Source: Dysidea avara (taxonomy: Eukaryota > Porifera > Demospongiae > Dictyoceratida > Dysideidae). Taken from it: 64,000 nt of DNA. A model generated the notes under the pieces. The model was given only the letters and a program-made list of their open reading frames with translations. It was not told where the DNA came from and did no database searches. Below are positions 35,729 to 47,900 of this stretch, in pieces (positions within the stretch are counted from its first letter, which is position 1; every line of letters begins with the position of its first letter). The DNA lies in NCBI RefSeq assembly GCF_963678975.1, contig NC_089278.1, positions 15,419,959-15,483,958 of the forward strand. The letters run 5' to 3'. The position numbers were made by a program, and so were the translations under genes.

Positions 35729-37988
35729 ACACACATTACACTATACTACATAACAACTGGTTATAATTACCATTGAGGGAACATCTCTTACTCAACTGCC
35801 ACATCAGCAAACCCAGAGCATACACATCAGACTCAACATAACACATAATATCCAACTTGTTATCCACCTGGACTAGCACTTGAGGTGATAGGCAGTAATA
35901 CTGACAGTAGGGGAGTGTCAAGTGTACACTGCTCACTGAACTAGCTATGGCCAACTCTAAATTCCATATCAAACACTTCCCTGTAGTGTAATAGATATGT
36001 GCTGATATAATATCAAGAGGATTCTTGGAAATATGTGCCCCAGCATGATAATGGTGTTTACAAGGTTTCCAGCCCATTTTTGTAAGATGACACAAGAGGT
36101 TATTAACAAAACACAAGCTAAACTATTATAAAGTATCCAAGCCATTAAGTGTGATGGTACAATAGTCCTCACCTTCACAACTCACTAAGACATTATCACT
36201 GGTTAATTGACAATGAGCAATGATTGGTTTAGTGTATGATCCTTTAGTTAGTTCAGAGTGAAGGTGGACTAATCCTCTACACACATCAGTAATATAACCC
36301 AACATTTGCTGTACTGTGAGTGAGTTCTCCTGTAAGTGTTCACTGAGTGTCTCCGGCTGACAGTACTGTAAGAGGATGCACCCCACCACACCCCCTGCTG
36401 TACCAGCTGCTAAGAATGTTACAAGATTATCATGTCTGAGAAGTGGCACCTAAAACATAGTGACAAGGTAATGGTAGCTAACAGCAGAGGCATAGCCAGA
36501 ACCTGGGCGACCTGGGCCCAGGCCCGAGTATCAATAATTTTACACTATAATAAACATCATACTTTAATAGAACAGTCACTCTAATATAGCAGTCACTCTA
36601 ATATAGTAGCTGAGATAAACTGTTAAAATTAGTCTCACATTCAATTTCACAGGGTATAATGTTTAAAGTTTTCCTAGATGATATGCAGTAAGCAGAACGG
36701 CAAATTGAGATACCCTATTTACAGCAGTCATCCTAATAATCACACTCAGATTCAATTCAGAGGATCTAGTTTCAAAACTTTCCTGGGGAAGCATGCCCCC
36801 AGGTTTTCACACACTAAGATATGTCTTTCCTATGCTGAGTTGCTATAAATATAGCCGGGCCATGGCATTACCACTAGTCTGGCTACACCCCTTACTTACA
36901 GTATCAACATGTCATACACAGTAGCTTGTCAGTAGACACATCTATATACATCCACACCAAAAGACTGAGAATTTACACCATAAGATAGAAGCTACAGCCA
37001 ACACTGGAGTACCAGCTAACATTCTATCTGTCAATATTAATATCTTGATAGCTACAGACGTGGATCTAAGATGGGTGCTAAGATAGGGAGACATGGCTAC
37101 AATGTGTGAGGCGCACTCAGCATATAGAGTATACTTTATCTAGGGGGTCTGGGGGCAAGAAAATTTAGTCTACACTGAGATTGAATTTAGTAATAGTTTT
37201 GACTGAATGTAATAAACATATGCAATTAAAGCCACTTAAACTAAGTGAAATCAATATTTTCTATAGCTAACTGGCAGTGGTATAATACTAGCTGGCATAT
37301 AAAGGGCATAAATGCAGCCAGTATAGTTTGAGTTCAAAGTTGAAGCTCAATGGAGATTGATCAAGTAAGGGCGTAGTCCCGGGGATGCACTTTAGCACCC
37401 CATGCACCCCCCTAAGTCCACCCTCGAGCTATGTACCACAAAAAAATAGCTGTCACTTTCAAATTTATGGTAGCCATTGCAAACAACTGTATACTCACCT
37501 GATAGATGAAAGTCTCATTCTTCCAGAGAGGCTCATGACTTGTGTATAGTTTAACGAGGAGTTGCTCTTCCCTCCATCTACCCAAATGTAGCTTGTAAAA
37601 TGTACCGCAACCAATTTGCTTCAGAATTTCTGTACGACTAATTAGTGATTGTTGTATCAGTAGGGGCAATCCAGTGGTGATTCCCCTGGCTTCAGACGAC
37701 CTTATTAGACTTAACAATGTTTCACCTAAATAATATGACCAACTAATTTATTTAATACAGTCACTAACCATAAGTTATTATAGCCTCAGGGCATGCCTCA
37801 TCATTGAACATGTTAATGCTCATTGCATCAGCCCCTCCCACCCTCCTCTTGCAGCAGTTCCAGTGGTAGACACAATAGGTAGCTAGTAACAATGTCACTA
37901 ATAATGTAACCAATGGTACTGTGATGATCACTGCTAGCTGAATATTTTGTGATGACATCATAGTTATTGTGTTATGATACACTGTGCA
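33231..37988 (-). CDS. TGF-beta type I receptor-like pseudokinase (5' exons not found)
   Basis: Exons: 37988-37769 (transmembrane), 37725-37499, 36449-36173, 35980-35771, 35165-35029, 33464-33231; 434 residues are visible. After a hydrophobic segment (LAVIITVPLVTLLVTLLLA) comes ITTGLPLLIQQSLISRTEIL, which matches the end of the GS region and start of the ALK kinase (SGLPLLVQRTIAR). The GS serine-glycine core is replaced by SSEARGITTG. Kinase landmarks: the glycine loop reads GCGTFYKLHLG (third Gly is Tyr), the VAVK lysine is kept (LLVKLYTS), and REAEIYQ is NETFIYQ. The catalytic HRD is HCQLTSDN, the DLG is NLE (CLIWNLELAIAS), and MAPE is LSPQ. The C-lobe (DVYALGLLMWQLSKRC, EEYEVPY, YRPEV) remains. 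Inferred: a membrane receptor that cannot phosphorylate. The ectodomain exons should lie between 38.0 and 42.0 kb but were not recognised. Confidence 0.87.
35199..35297 (+). repeat. CA-rich microsatellite
   Basis: Mixed AC and ACGC units in an intron of the receptor-like gene. A closely similar tract (same CACGCACGCACGCACACACG word) lies at 35667-35733 in the next intron. Confidence 0.9.
36485..36895. mobile_element. Probable terminal-inverted-repeat MITE
   Basis: The left word GAGGCATAGCCAGAACC is partly inverted at the right as CTAGTCTGGCTACACCCCTT. The same GTAGCC/GGCTAC end type is seen in the element at 56932-58000. It lies in an intron of the receptor-like gene. The borders are approximate. 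Confidence 0.5.
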
Positions 37989-40900
37989 CTGTAACAAAAC
38001 ATTTGATATAAACTACCAGTAGCATGATAAATAGTTAGTTGTATGGTAATGGTAACAAGGAGTGTAATATGTAACAGTACACAGTATCCTCTGGCACCAG
38101 CTTAGTCATTTTTTACTAGGATTTCCCCCTTTCAGAGGTAAACATGGGATCAAACTCTTTGTCCTTGTTTTAATATTGTGAGAAAAGTTGTATGACAAAG
38201 GTGAGCGATGACATGACATAAGGTGACCAGTAACAAAGGTAAGTGATAGATCAGATAAGTGAAACCATAGGATAGTTAGACAATGCTGATCAACAGTGCA
38301 ACAGTACTACAGTAGTGATGGCAAAGGTGACCAGTGCTAGCAAACACGTTCCATGTACAGCAGGGAAGGAAAGGGGTGGGAGGAGAAATGAGATTATAGC
38401 AAACATTTTTCAGTTTGCATTGTGACTGTGCACAAAGTTTTCCTGCTACGTATATATAAAAAATTTACTAACCACATGTGCAGTTACATAGTACAGTTTG
38501 ATAAATTAGTTGTTACATTTTAATGTATACTGAGCTGCTATGTGTGTTAAGACAATTTGTAGGTATGTGATACTTTAATTAGCAAGAACTTTCACCTTGA
38601 CAGTATGCATATAAAATTTCAAGTTACTCGTGGCATTTCAAAGTGTCTCACAGAATACACATATTTCAACAGATTTATGTGCCAAGCCTCCCTAGTGCCT
38701 ATTAGCATAGACAGACAAGAGGCTTACAAGTATGGCTCCAGAGAGCTGGGCAAGTCCAATGATTATAATGTAGTGTTTGAATTATAAGAACTACACACAT
38801 GGGTTGGTATAAACAGTGGACCCGGGTACAGAGGACCCAGGGAGCGAGACCCAAATTTTCTTGGATTTTATTTACTTCACACGAATGTTTATACATATAC
38901 TAGAATCCCTCTGCAAGTCACAGTGACCAAGGCTATAGACCACATTTCTCCTCCGAGGTGCCTCACACAATGCCTAAGTCATTAAAAACTATATGAGGGG
39001 GTTACAAGTGTCTACCCTGAAAAGGGTCTGGACTGCTTAGCATGTGCTACTCATCTTCACACCTCATGGGGAATTCAATTAAGTCTAACAATACTTTGCC
39101 TTTGTGAGCCACATGAAGCAAGAAGTCTTTTTGTTGAGCTGATTGTGTGCTGTGGTGAGTGTGGCTGCAATCGCTTCACTGAAACTATAGCTACTACCCT
39201 GGAAGATTGTTTACACGAAGTTTCTGAACTTTGTAACTAGAGCATGAGTGTCCAGCAAACTGTCACTGAATTCAGACCTTTTACAGAGGTGCTTATTGAT
39301 TTAGGCATCATGTGAGGTGCTGTGATGGTATAAAAAATACTCTAGTCCTCCTGGGTCCCGGTGGCTCTACTATTTATACCAACCCTATGCACATTACATG
39401 TAGCTAATTGCTGAATTGCACAAAACACAATCGTGATACATAACAATAATGTCAGACTGATTTACTAGGTAACAAGCAAGTGCTTCTTATCACTAAGGTG
39501 CATTGTTATGGAGACAAAACTACTGGGCAGTTGTGTAGTCATAACAGTGTGTGGTATGTTAATGAAGAGTCACTCTGTCTATCCTTATCCATATGATCAC
39601 TATGATTAAGATGTTATTTCATATTATGCCAATAACACCCACATCCCTAATAAACACACACCAGGCTCTCAAAAGACACATAAGTGGTTATAGTTGTGTA
39701 GCCACAAACCCTCAGTGAGGCATGTACGTAAAATGGAGGGCACGTACTATAAACCTTTTTTAAACGTATTAACTGACCCTAATGTTTTCATAAACATTTG
39801 TCAAGGTAATAGCTACACCCTACAAAACTACAGAAGTATCAAGTGGGGTAGAATCACGGAAACACTGGATTCGGTATTGGCTCAGTGGTACTAATCAATA
39901 AGCACCAAACAGGATCTCCAACTGGTTAAGTGGAGCAAGCCATGCAAATACACTTGCTACCATCCCCTCATTTTAACAATTCAACTGGGGAATCATGGCT
40001 ACAGTTAATATCATACCACTAGTCTCAGAGCTAATTAGGCATTCTTGTATATTTTAATGTTTATTTATAACACAAAATAATAAACAACAACTAAATCTTG
40101 ATACATCAACAAATTAAGTTTGTAAAATGGAAAAGCTGTTAGATAGCCTAGCTGCAAAGATAGCAGTAAGAAACAAGTCCGAGAAGCCATAAAACTACAC
40201 TCCACAGTTTATATAACACTCACTAAACAAACCATCACCATGACAACATATCTACTCACCAAACATCAGAGCAAACAGCACACACACATCAGCTTGACTG
40301 CCTCACAACTGAATTGTACTCACCGGCCCATATCACTTTATATCCCGTTATCCACACATGGCTTCACTAATTCCAGGCTGACTGGCGGCTTACAATTAGT
40401 GTAACTTGATAGACCACATTATTGTAGTTCAATAAGCTAATTAGTGCTGTAACTGCATAACTGGCATGGAACCATAGTAACCAATAAACCAATAAATCAT
40501 TGTGACTATCTGTGCTGCATTACTGACAGTAACCACAGTGATCAGCCTTGCATACAGTCTGACTGTATATATGTATATACTCCATAATCACCAGCCATCA
40601 CATTATACCAAAGAAACAGTGGCACTACACTTGCAGCCATGACATGGCTAGCTAATGTAGTGCGACAGTACTGTGATGACTTACAGATAATGTAGTGGAT
40701 GCTCAGGGTATTAGCCACATAGTTAGTAACAGCATCAAATTCTCAGTAGCAATGATCTAGTCATCCCACTTGAAGCAGTAAACAAGACAAAATGTTTTGG
40801 GCGGGTAAACAGATAATCTGATCAGCTATCAGAAATACTGCAATATACTGGACCTGGTAAACAAACAATACGTAGGTATAGAAGCATGTGTTTATGTGCT

Positions 40901-41993
40901 TGTGTTTTAACAATGTGAAATTAGATGTTGACAAGCTACTCATATCAGCTAGGTATTCCCCCTCTGTGTTGAGACCATGTCTTGTGCACCTTAGTAAGGT
41001 GGATAGGTTCCCGGTCATGGTGGAGCAGGCTGGAGACAATTGGTTAGAAATTTGTTGATATTGATGCGGGAATGCTGCATCTGTGATGGTATTGGACAGA
41101 GCTTGTTCCTCTGCCCACAGTTGTTTGTTGTAATGTACCTAATTGTTGCATGTTATTGTTACATGGTATCCCTGTACAGGGAGTCACTCTTAAAATCTTG
41201 AGCATGTATGTAGGAAGTGCCAACAACACTGAACATGAATATCTTATCTAGTTATTGTTCTATTCATGACACGCATAGCTAGTTTGACAGAACATTATCT
41301 CCTTCATGCAAATAGTACAGCTAGGCCTTATAAGAACGGTCTATACTGACTAGTACCTGATTAGTGTCAATACTGCTTCACGTACATCTAGTATATACTA
41401 GAATACTTACTATTGATCATAAATATGAAAACATTGGGCATAATAGGCAAGAGCAAATACTGTTGAAGCACTATTCATTTAACAGAATTGAAAATGGCAG
41501 CAGCAAAATGGTATTAAATGTTCCTAAGTAACTGCTGGTCCCTCAAACTATGTTCATAACATTGGGTCTTATTTTTTTATAATTAGGACAAACAGCACTA
41601 TCAGTTGATGTATGCTTTCTAAATTTCTTTATAACTCTAATGGTTATATGATTGTGTTGATATCAAGACGAATTGAAGGCATCCCATTCTGAACATGCAT
41701 TTTTGCACTGAGTTATGTATGGTTGCATTTAAAAACACATGCAATTGTCTTTTTGACTCCCCAAACCTCTTGCAAGTCTATAGTGGGAGGTAGCTATAAT
41801 GATCCAGTATCTGTGTCAGCTTATCTGCCATGAGATATCCTACTGTGTATTGACATGCTATCAAATATTGGCCAAGTCTACCAGTGCACCTCTAGTTATG
41901 GGTTATGATAGGGGAGCAGGTTGAGCAGCTGTTTACACAAGTGGTTAACACATTGATTAAGACAAAATATGTTCATAAAAGCAAAACGAAACG
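37989..41993. other. Four-kb gap between receptor-like and GOLM-like genes
   Basis: It holds the inverted-repeat element at 38801-39385. One possible minus-strand exon starts at about 41130 after a TTAG acceptor and reads NKQLWAEEQALSNTITDAAF then SPACSTMTGNLSTLLRC. Its family was not recognised. Missing ectodomain exons of the receptor-like gene would be expected here. Confidence 0.4.
38801..39385. mobile_element. Terminal-inverted-repeat element (585 bp)
   Basis: Starts GGGTTGGTATAAACAGTGGA and ends CTACTATTTATACCAACCC. The inner words GGACCCAGG and CCTGGGTCC also pair. No coding frame is recognisable. The superfamily is not assigned. Confidence 0.7.
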
Positions 41994-44900
41994 TTATAAA
42001 GTCAAATCAGGGAAGCCCAAGTCCTGATCATTTTCAGCAGCATTGTCACCATGGTCATCACCATTCGGCATCAACACCCTCTGATATTGTGCAAGCCGTT
42101 GGTCATCATCATCATCATCATCATCAGCTAAGTGAAAATCATGATTGAGGTCATGATCAACTGCACGATCTAAGTCATCATTAGGGTTATGATTAGGGTC
42201 AGGATTGAGGTTGTGATGATAAAATCCATGATCAAGGTCATCATGACCATGATTGTCATCATCAAGATCATCAACTTCCCCTACATTATCATCATCACTC
42301 CCTAATGGGAACAGTGGGTCAATGTTTGTCTGTATGTGTGTAGTGTGTCCCCACAATTGTCTGTTTGTCTATGGGTAGTGCAGACAGAGGAGGTAGGACA
42401 TGCTTACAGTAATCACATAATTAGTATTTAGTAGAGCAGCTAACTGAGCTAAGCAACAAATTTTTGATGAAATCATTCATTTGTGACAAAATTTCTGAGT
42501 AAGGTATACTAAATCATTTGAGATATGGTACCACATCAAAATCATAGCCTTAGGGCATGTTTAGAAACTTGCTTAGAAGCATGTTTAGAACAAAACATGT
42601 TTAGAAACCTTTATGGCTTCCCCAAACACATTTTCTGTTTTATTTGTCAGGTTTGTCGAGAACTAGACACTATAGCATAATTGTATTTAGGATATTATTT
42701 AGGCTACTTTGTATGTATTTAGGTTTTGTCATGCACATGCGTGTAGGTTGATGTAATAATCCAATATGGCGAGCATGTGGTGCCACGAGGCGAGTTATTA
42801 GTCCATTGCTCTGACATCGTGGACCCTACGAACCCCGCTGATACCGTACATTTTATGGTGCTGTGACCAGGGTTACGCCGCGACAACGCTGGATTTGGTG
42901 CTCTCCGCACGCGACCTGTCTACCAATTCGAGATCATCTATTCGAAACACAAACGTCGTGGTACCGTGGCATTCGAATAATTTTCGAAACGGTACCCGAT
43001 AAGGCAAGGACTTCTATCGCATAGAACTGTTGTTGTTTCTCTCCTTTTCACACAGTACGCGTTTATTGAGAGCTACCTTCGACCACACCCAGATGGAACA
43101 GACAACTCGTCTACAACTGTCTAGAAAGGCCTACAAGAGCCATGTAACACGCCAGTTCAAGAAAGTGGAAGAACTAATGGCTAGTGAGACAATCGACGCA
43201 CTAGTACTCTCATCATTGAAAACCTCCCAAGAACTACTTATGAAGAAGAAAGAAACCATCCACCAGCTTGACACTCAGATAATTGAATTGATACAAGATG
43301 CTGATACCCTTGAGGAAGTAATTCTGGATATTGAGGACACACAGGACAGGATCCTGGAGAAGGTGAACCTTATAGACACATTTATAAAAATGCACTCGAC
43401 ACTTCACCCTCAAAGCTCATTAACAGCTTCTTCATCTGTATCACCAGTTGTCCCACAACCCCTTTCATCAATTCAATCTAGTGGAGTAGTCTCCTCATCC
43501 CCACCAGTTGACCCACAATCTTCTACCTCAATTAGTAGTGAATCCACAACTGCTGTTGAACCTCTACCACATGCCGCTACAACTATTTCCAGTGTAACAG
43601 AATCTACAACAGTCACTACTCATACTACCACACTGATAGCGAGTTCCCAACTGTACAACACAAGTCGTCTCCCCAAACTAGAGCTGCCAACATTTTCAGG
43701 AGACCCTCTTAGTTGGCAATCATTCTGGGACTCCTTTGATGCTGCAGTTAACACCAACCCCACCCTGAGCCCAATCCACAAATTCAATTACCGTATAGCT
43801 GGTAATTTTCGAAAGGTTTTTATTTTCAGATATTTCGAAGAGGCCCTTCTCTTTGAAAATAAATTCCCACGTCCGCGGTTGTTTTTCGAAAATAAATTCC
43901 CACAAGTGAAAGCAACCGTCCAACTTTCGGCGATTCGTTCGTGTATTCCTCGAGTTTTAGCTCAGTATTGATGATAATGGGTAAACTGTATCATTACTGT
44001 ACCAATAACCTGAAAACAGGTGATCCAGAATGGGAATTGGTACCAGAATCTATGGTAGGATAGCTAGCTATGATCAAGCGTGATCATGCCAGTGAATTCA
44101 CTCCACCCGAGACTCCCTCAGTCTTCTTTCCAGTGCACAGGAATGGGGAGTATTCCGTCAGTAAGTCAGTTTTCGGCAAACATTCACACATCTTCATAAT
44201 TTGTGACACGAATTTCCGTTTATTTGAAATCCATCTGGACTTCGAAATATGCACTCTTCGAAATTAAAATCTTTCGAAATTCAGATTTTGCTTCTTGTGC
44301 GAAAATTTCTGTTTCGAAAATAACCCGCTATACGGTATCTCAAAGCTCAGCTACAAGGGGACGCTGCATGAACTATAGCCGGCCTTAGCTGAATTACACA
44401 CAGTCAATTACTCTTTTGAAACAACGCTTTGGCCAGCCAGAGAAACTTATCAACGCTCATACCCATGCCCTCATTGAACTCCCAGGACCAACAAATGATT
44501 TATCTAGTTTACAGCTGTTTCATGACATTACAGAAAATCATATTAGAGGCTTTGCGTAACTTGGAGTATCCAAGGAATCATACAGCACAATCCTTGTACC
44601 AATAATTCTTGGAAGCTCCCTGTGCCCGTACGCAGAAATTTAGCCAGAGATCACGACCGATTGAGCTGGACACTAGATGATTTACAAGCTGCTGTGGCAA
44701 AAGAAATAAGGGTATTAGAGAGTGGGTTATATACCAATGACTCCACATCTAGTTTACCGACAGCTAGATCACATGCCACCGCATCCTTTCATGCTGCCAT
44801 CAAAGATGGACGTCATACAACTGCTGTTAAGAAGAAACCACAGTGTATTTATTGTAAGAGTGAACACTCCCCCATTACTTGTTCAGAAATCACCGACCAC

Positions 44901-47900
44901 CAGAAACGACTAGAGATAGTCCGTAAGGCCAATCTATGCTTTAACTGTCTGGGGAATCACAAAGTCGCACAGTGCAACTCGAAGTTTCGGTGCAAACACT
45001 GCAGACACAAGCACCATACCAGTCTGTGTAAGCCCAATGATAGTGACACACCCAAATCTAGTACACAAGGTACTGATACACAAGTACAACAAGTGACACA
45101 AGAAGCTACACGGCAAGTAGGTGCCCACACAGCTCCAGTTCTACATGGTGTACACAGTAACAAGGAGATTCTGCTGACTGTTACCTTACTGAAGACAGCT
45201 ATCACCCCTGTTGTTGGCGAAGGAATACAAATACAAGGGAATATCCTTTTTGACGAAGGCTCACAACGGTCATTCATTACTGGGGTGACAGCAGATAGGG
45301 GAACTTTGCCAGCTCGCTAATGGGCGCATTATGAATCGGCCGATCTATTGACAAGGGGAATTTCTGCAAAGCAATTAAAATCCTCCAAACTCTGGCTTCA
45401 TGGCCCTTCCTGGTTAACTTATATAGAACAGTGGCCCACATGGTCACCATCTGATGTAGTTCACTTACAGAACATTGCTATAGAAGATGCTCAAGAAACC
45501 AACAACAGACCTCCTACCAACCCTGCTGAGACCTGTGGTATCCATGCTGTCTTCGATGTCTCCCGTTACAGCAGACTCACTAAATTACTCACTGTCACTG
45601 TTTATGTACATCGTTTTGGCCACAACATGAAGCATCCCAGTGATAAGGTAATTGGTCCGATCACTGCTAAGGAACTGTCAGACACCACAATGCTCTGAAT
45701 TAAAACCTCCCAACAACTGGAATACTTTGAAGAGATCACAAACCTAACATCAAAGTCACCCAAGCGTACTCTTCTCGTACGTCAGCTCAGACTGTTCCTG
45801 GATAGCAGAGGATTTCTACGCTGTGGGGGGAGGATTCATAATGCGGCCATTAGCGAGCTGGCAAAGTTCCCCTATCTGCTGTCACCCAAGCACCACATCA
45901 CTAGACTTATTGTGTATGCCACTCATGAGAGAATTCATCATTCAGGAGTTAGCAGTACAGTAACGGCAATCCGTCAATTGTACTGGATTCCAGCCATTAG
46001 AGTATATGTGAGGAAACTATTGAGGAGATGCGTGACATGTGTAAGATTGACAGGGAAACCCTACAGGCTGCCTGATCCACCACCACTTCTGAAGACTCGA
46101 ACTGAAGACCCAATCCCGTTCTCTGTTTGTGGTGTAGACTTCACTGGAGCCATGTACGTTCGTGAAGGAGAGGGTGAGAGGAAAGTGTATATTTGCCTCT
46201 TTACTTGTGCCACCACAAGAGCGGTACATCTTGAAGTGGTGCTGGATATGACAGTGGAGAGTTTCATGCTGGCCTTTTGAAAGTTTGTGGGTAGAAGGTC
46301 ATTACCTAGAACAATGATGTCTGACAACGCCTCAACATACTTGGCAGCAGCTGACGAATTGCAACAGCTTCTCACTTCCACCTCTCTCAAGCAAGCTCTA
46401 GAAGGCCACGGTGTTACATGACAGTTTATTCCTTAAAGAGCACCCTGGCACGGTGGATTTTGGGAACGATTAGTTGGGTTAACCAAACAGGCACTTAAGA
46501 AGACCTTAGGCAGAAGTTTTGTCACCTTGCAGATTCTTGAGACCATTGTTGTGGAAGTTGAGGCCACCCTTAATAATTGTCCCTTAACCTATGTAACCTC
46601 TGATGTTGCCGATGTTGAACCTCTAACCCCAGCACATTTGTTGTATGGCAAACGTACGGTGTCTTTGCCCCACTCCTATGATGATGATCCAGAGGACCCA
46701 GACTATGTTGTATCAGAGTCACGAATAAGGAAACGACTTACCAACCATGCTAGATTGCTACAACATTTCCAGACAAGGTGGAAGAAGGAATACCTTACTA
46801 GTTTGAGAGAGTTCCACAAGACATCGGGTCTGAACATACAGAATGTGAAGGTTGGAGATGTAGTTTTGATTCATGACGATGGGCCTAGACTACACTGGAG
46901 ACTTGGTGTTATAGACAGCCTGATACAAGGAAATGATGGTTTGGTTAGAGCAGTGAATGTACGGACTAGCAACCGCGTAACATCCAGACCAATCAGCAGA
47001 CTGTATCCTCTGGAGGTCTCACTCCCACCCGATGATCAGTCAGAACACAGCAGTCCAACAGAACCAATAACCCGAAATATTGAAGATATGGCAAGAAATT
47101 ATCCACAGCGAGCAGCAGCAAAGAAGGCAAGAACCCCTCTGTTGGAATGGACAGCTAGATTAAGGCGCCCCCCGGAGGATGTCAAGAACTAGACACTATA
47201 GCATAATTGTATTTAGGATATTATTTAGGCTACTTTGTGTGTATTTAGGTTTTGTCATGCGCATGCGTGTAAGTTGATGTAATAATCCAATATGGCGAGC
47301 ATGTGGTGCCACGAGGCGAGTTATTAGTCCATTGCTCTGACGTCGCGGACCCTACGAACCCCCACTGATACCCTACAAGGTTATTTGATTGAGCATGTAA
47401 TTTTAATGGCACCATATCTAACATGAAATAGTGTGAATCAAGCAAAAATCGGTGCTTCTATAAAAAAGTGAACAATTTTTTCACTTAGCTGCTCTACTAA
47501 TTCGGAATTCCACCATGAATCTCAATAGTTATAACACAAAACCAACAAACGTCAAAAGCTCAGTGCTTCACACAAGTGTCAACTTTCAAGTACATGTACA
47601 AGAGCCCATTAGGCTGCGAAACAGTGATTTCACCAAGAAAAACCCAGGGGCCCTTACAAAACAAAGTACCTAGCCTTGAAGTTTATGTCTAAATATCCAC
47701 TAAGCCTCATTGTTGGCTAGTTTTGTACTGACTCACATGAAAATAATAATCAACTGTATCAAGCAGTACACAATGTATGTCCTACCTCCTCTATACAGAG
47801 ATTGTTGATAGTGCAACTAACACTATTCTGTGAAACTTTGCAGCAACTATATCGTTATGGTAACACATACCTCCAACTGTCGTGTTATCTGTGTCCCCAG

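Noticed and set aside
40761-41229. Two overlapping minus-strand frames proposed as the receptor ectodomain
   Set aside because: No signal peptide, no TGF-beta receptor cysteine pattern, and no splice path to 37988 that I could support.
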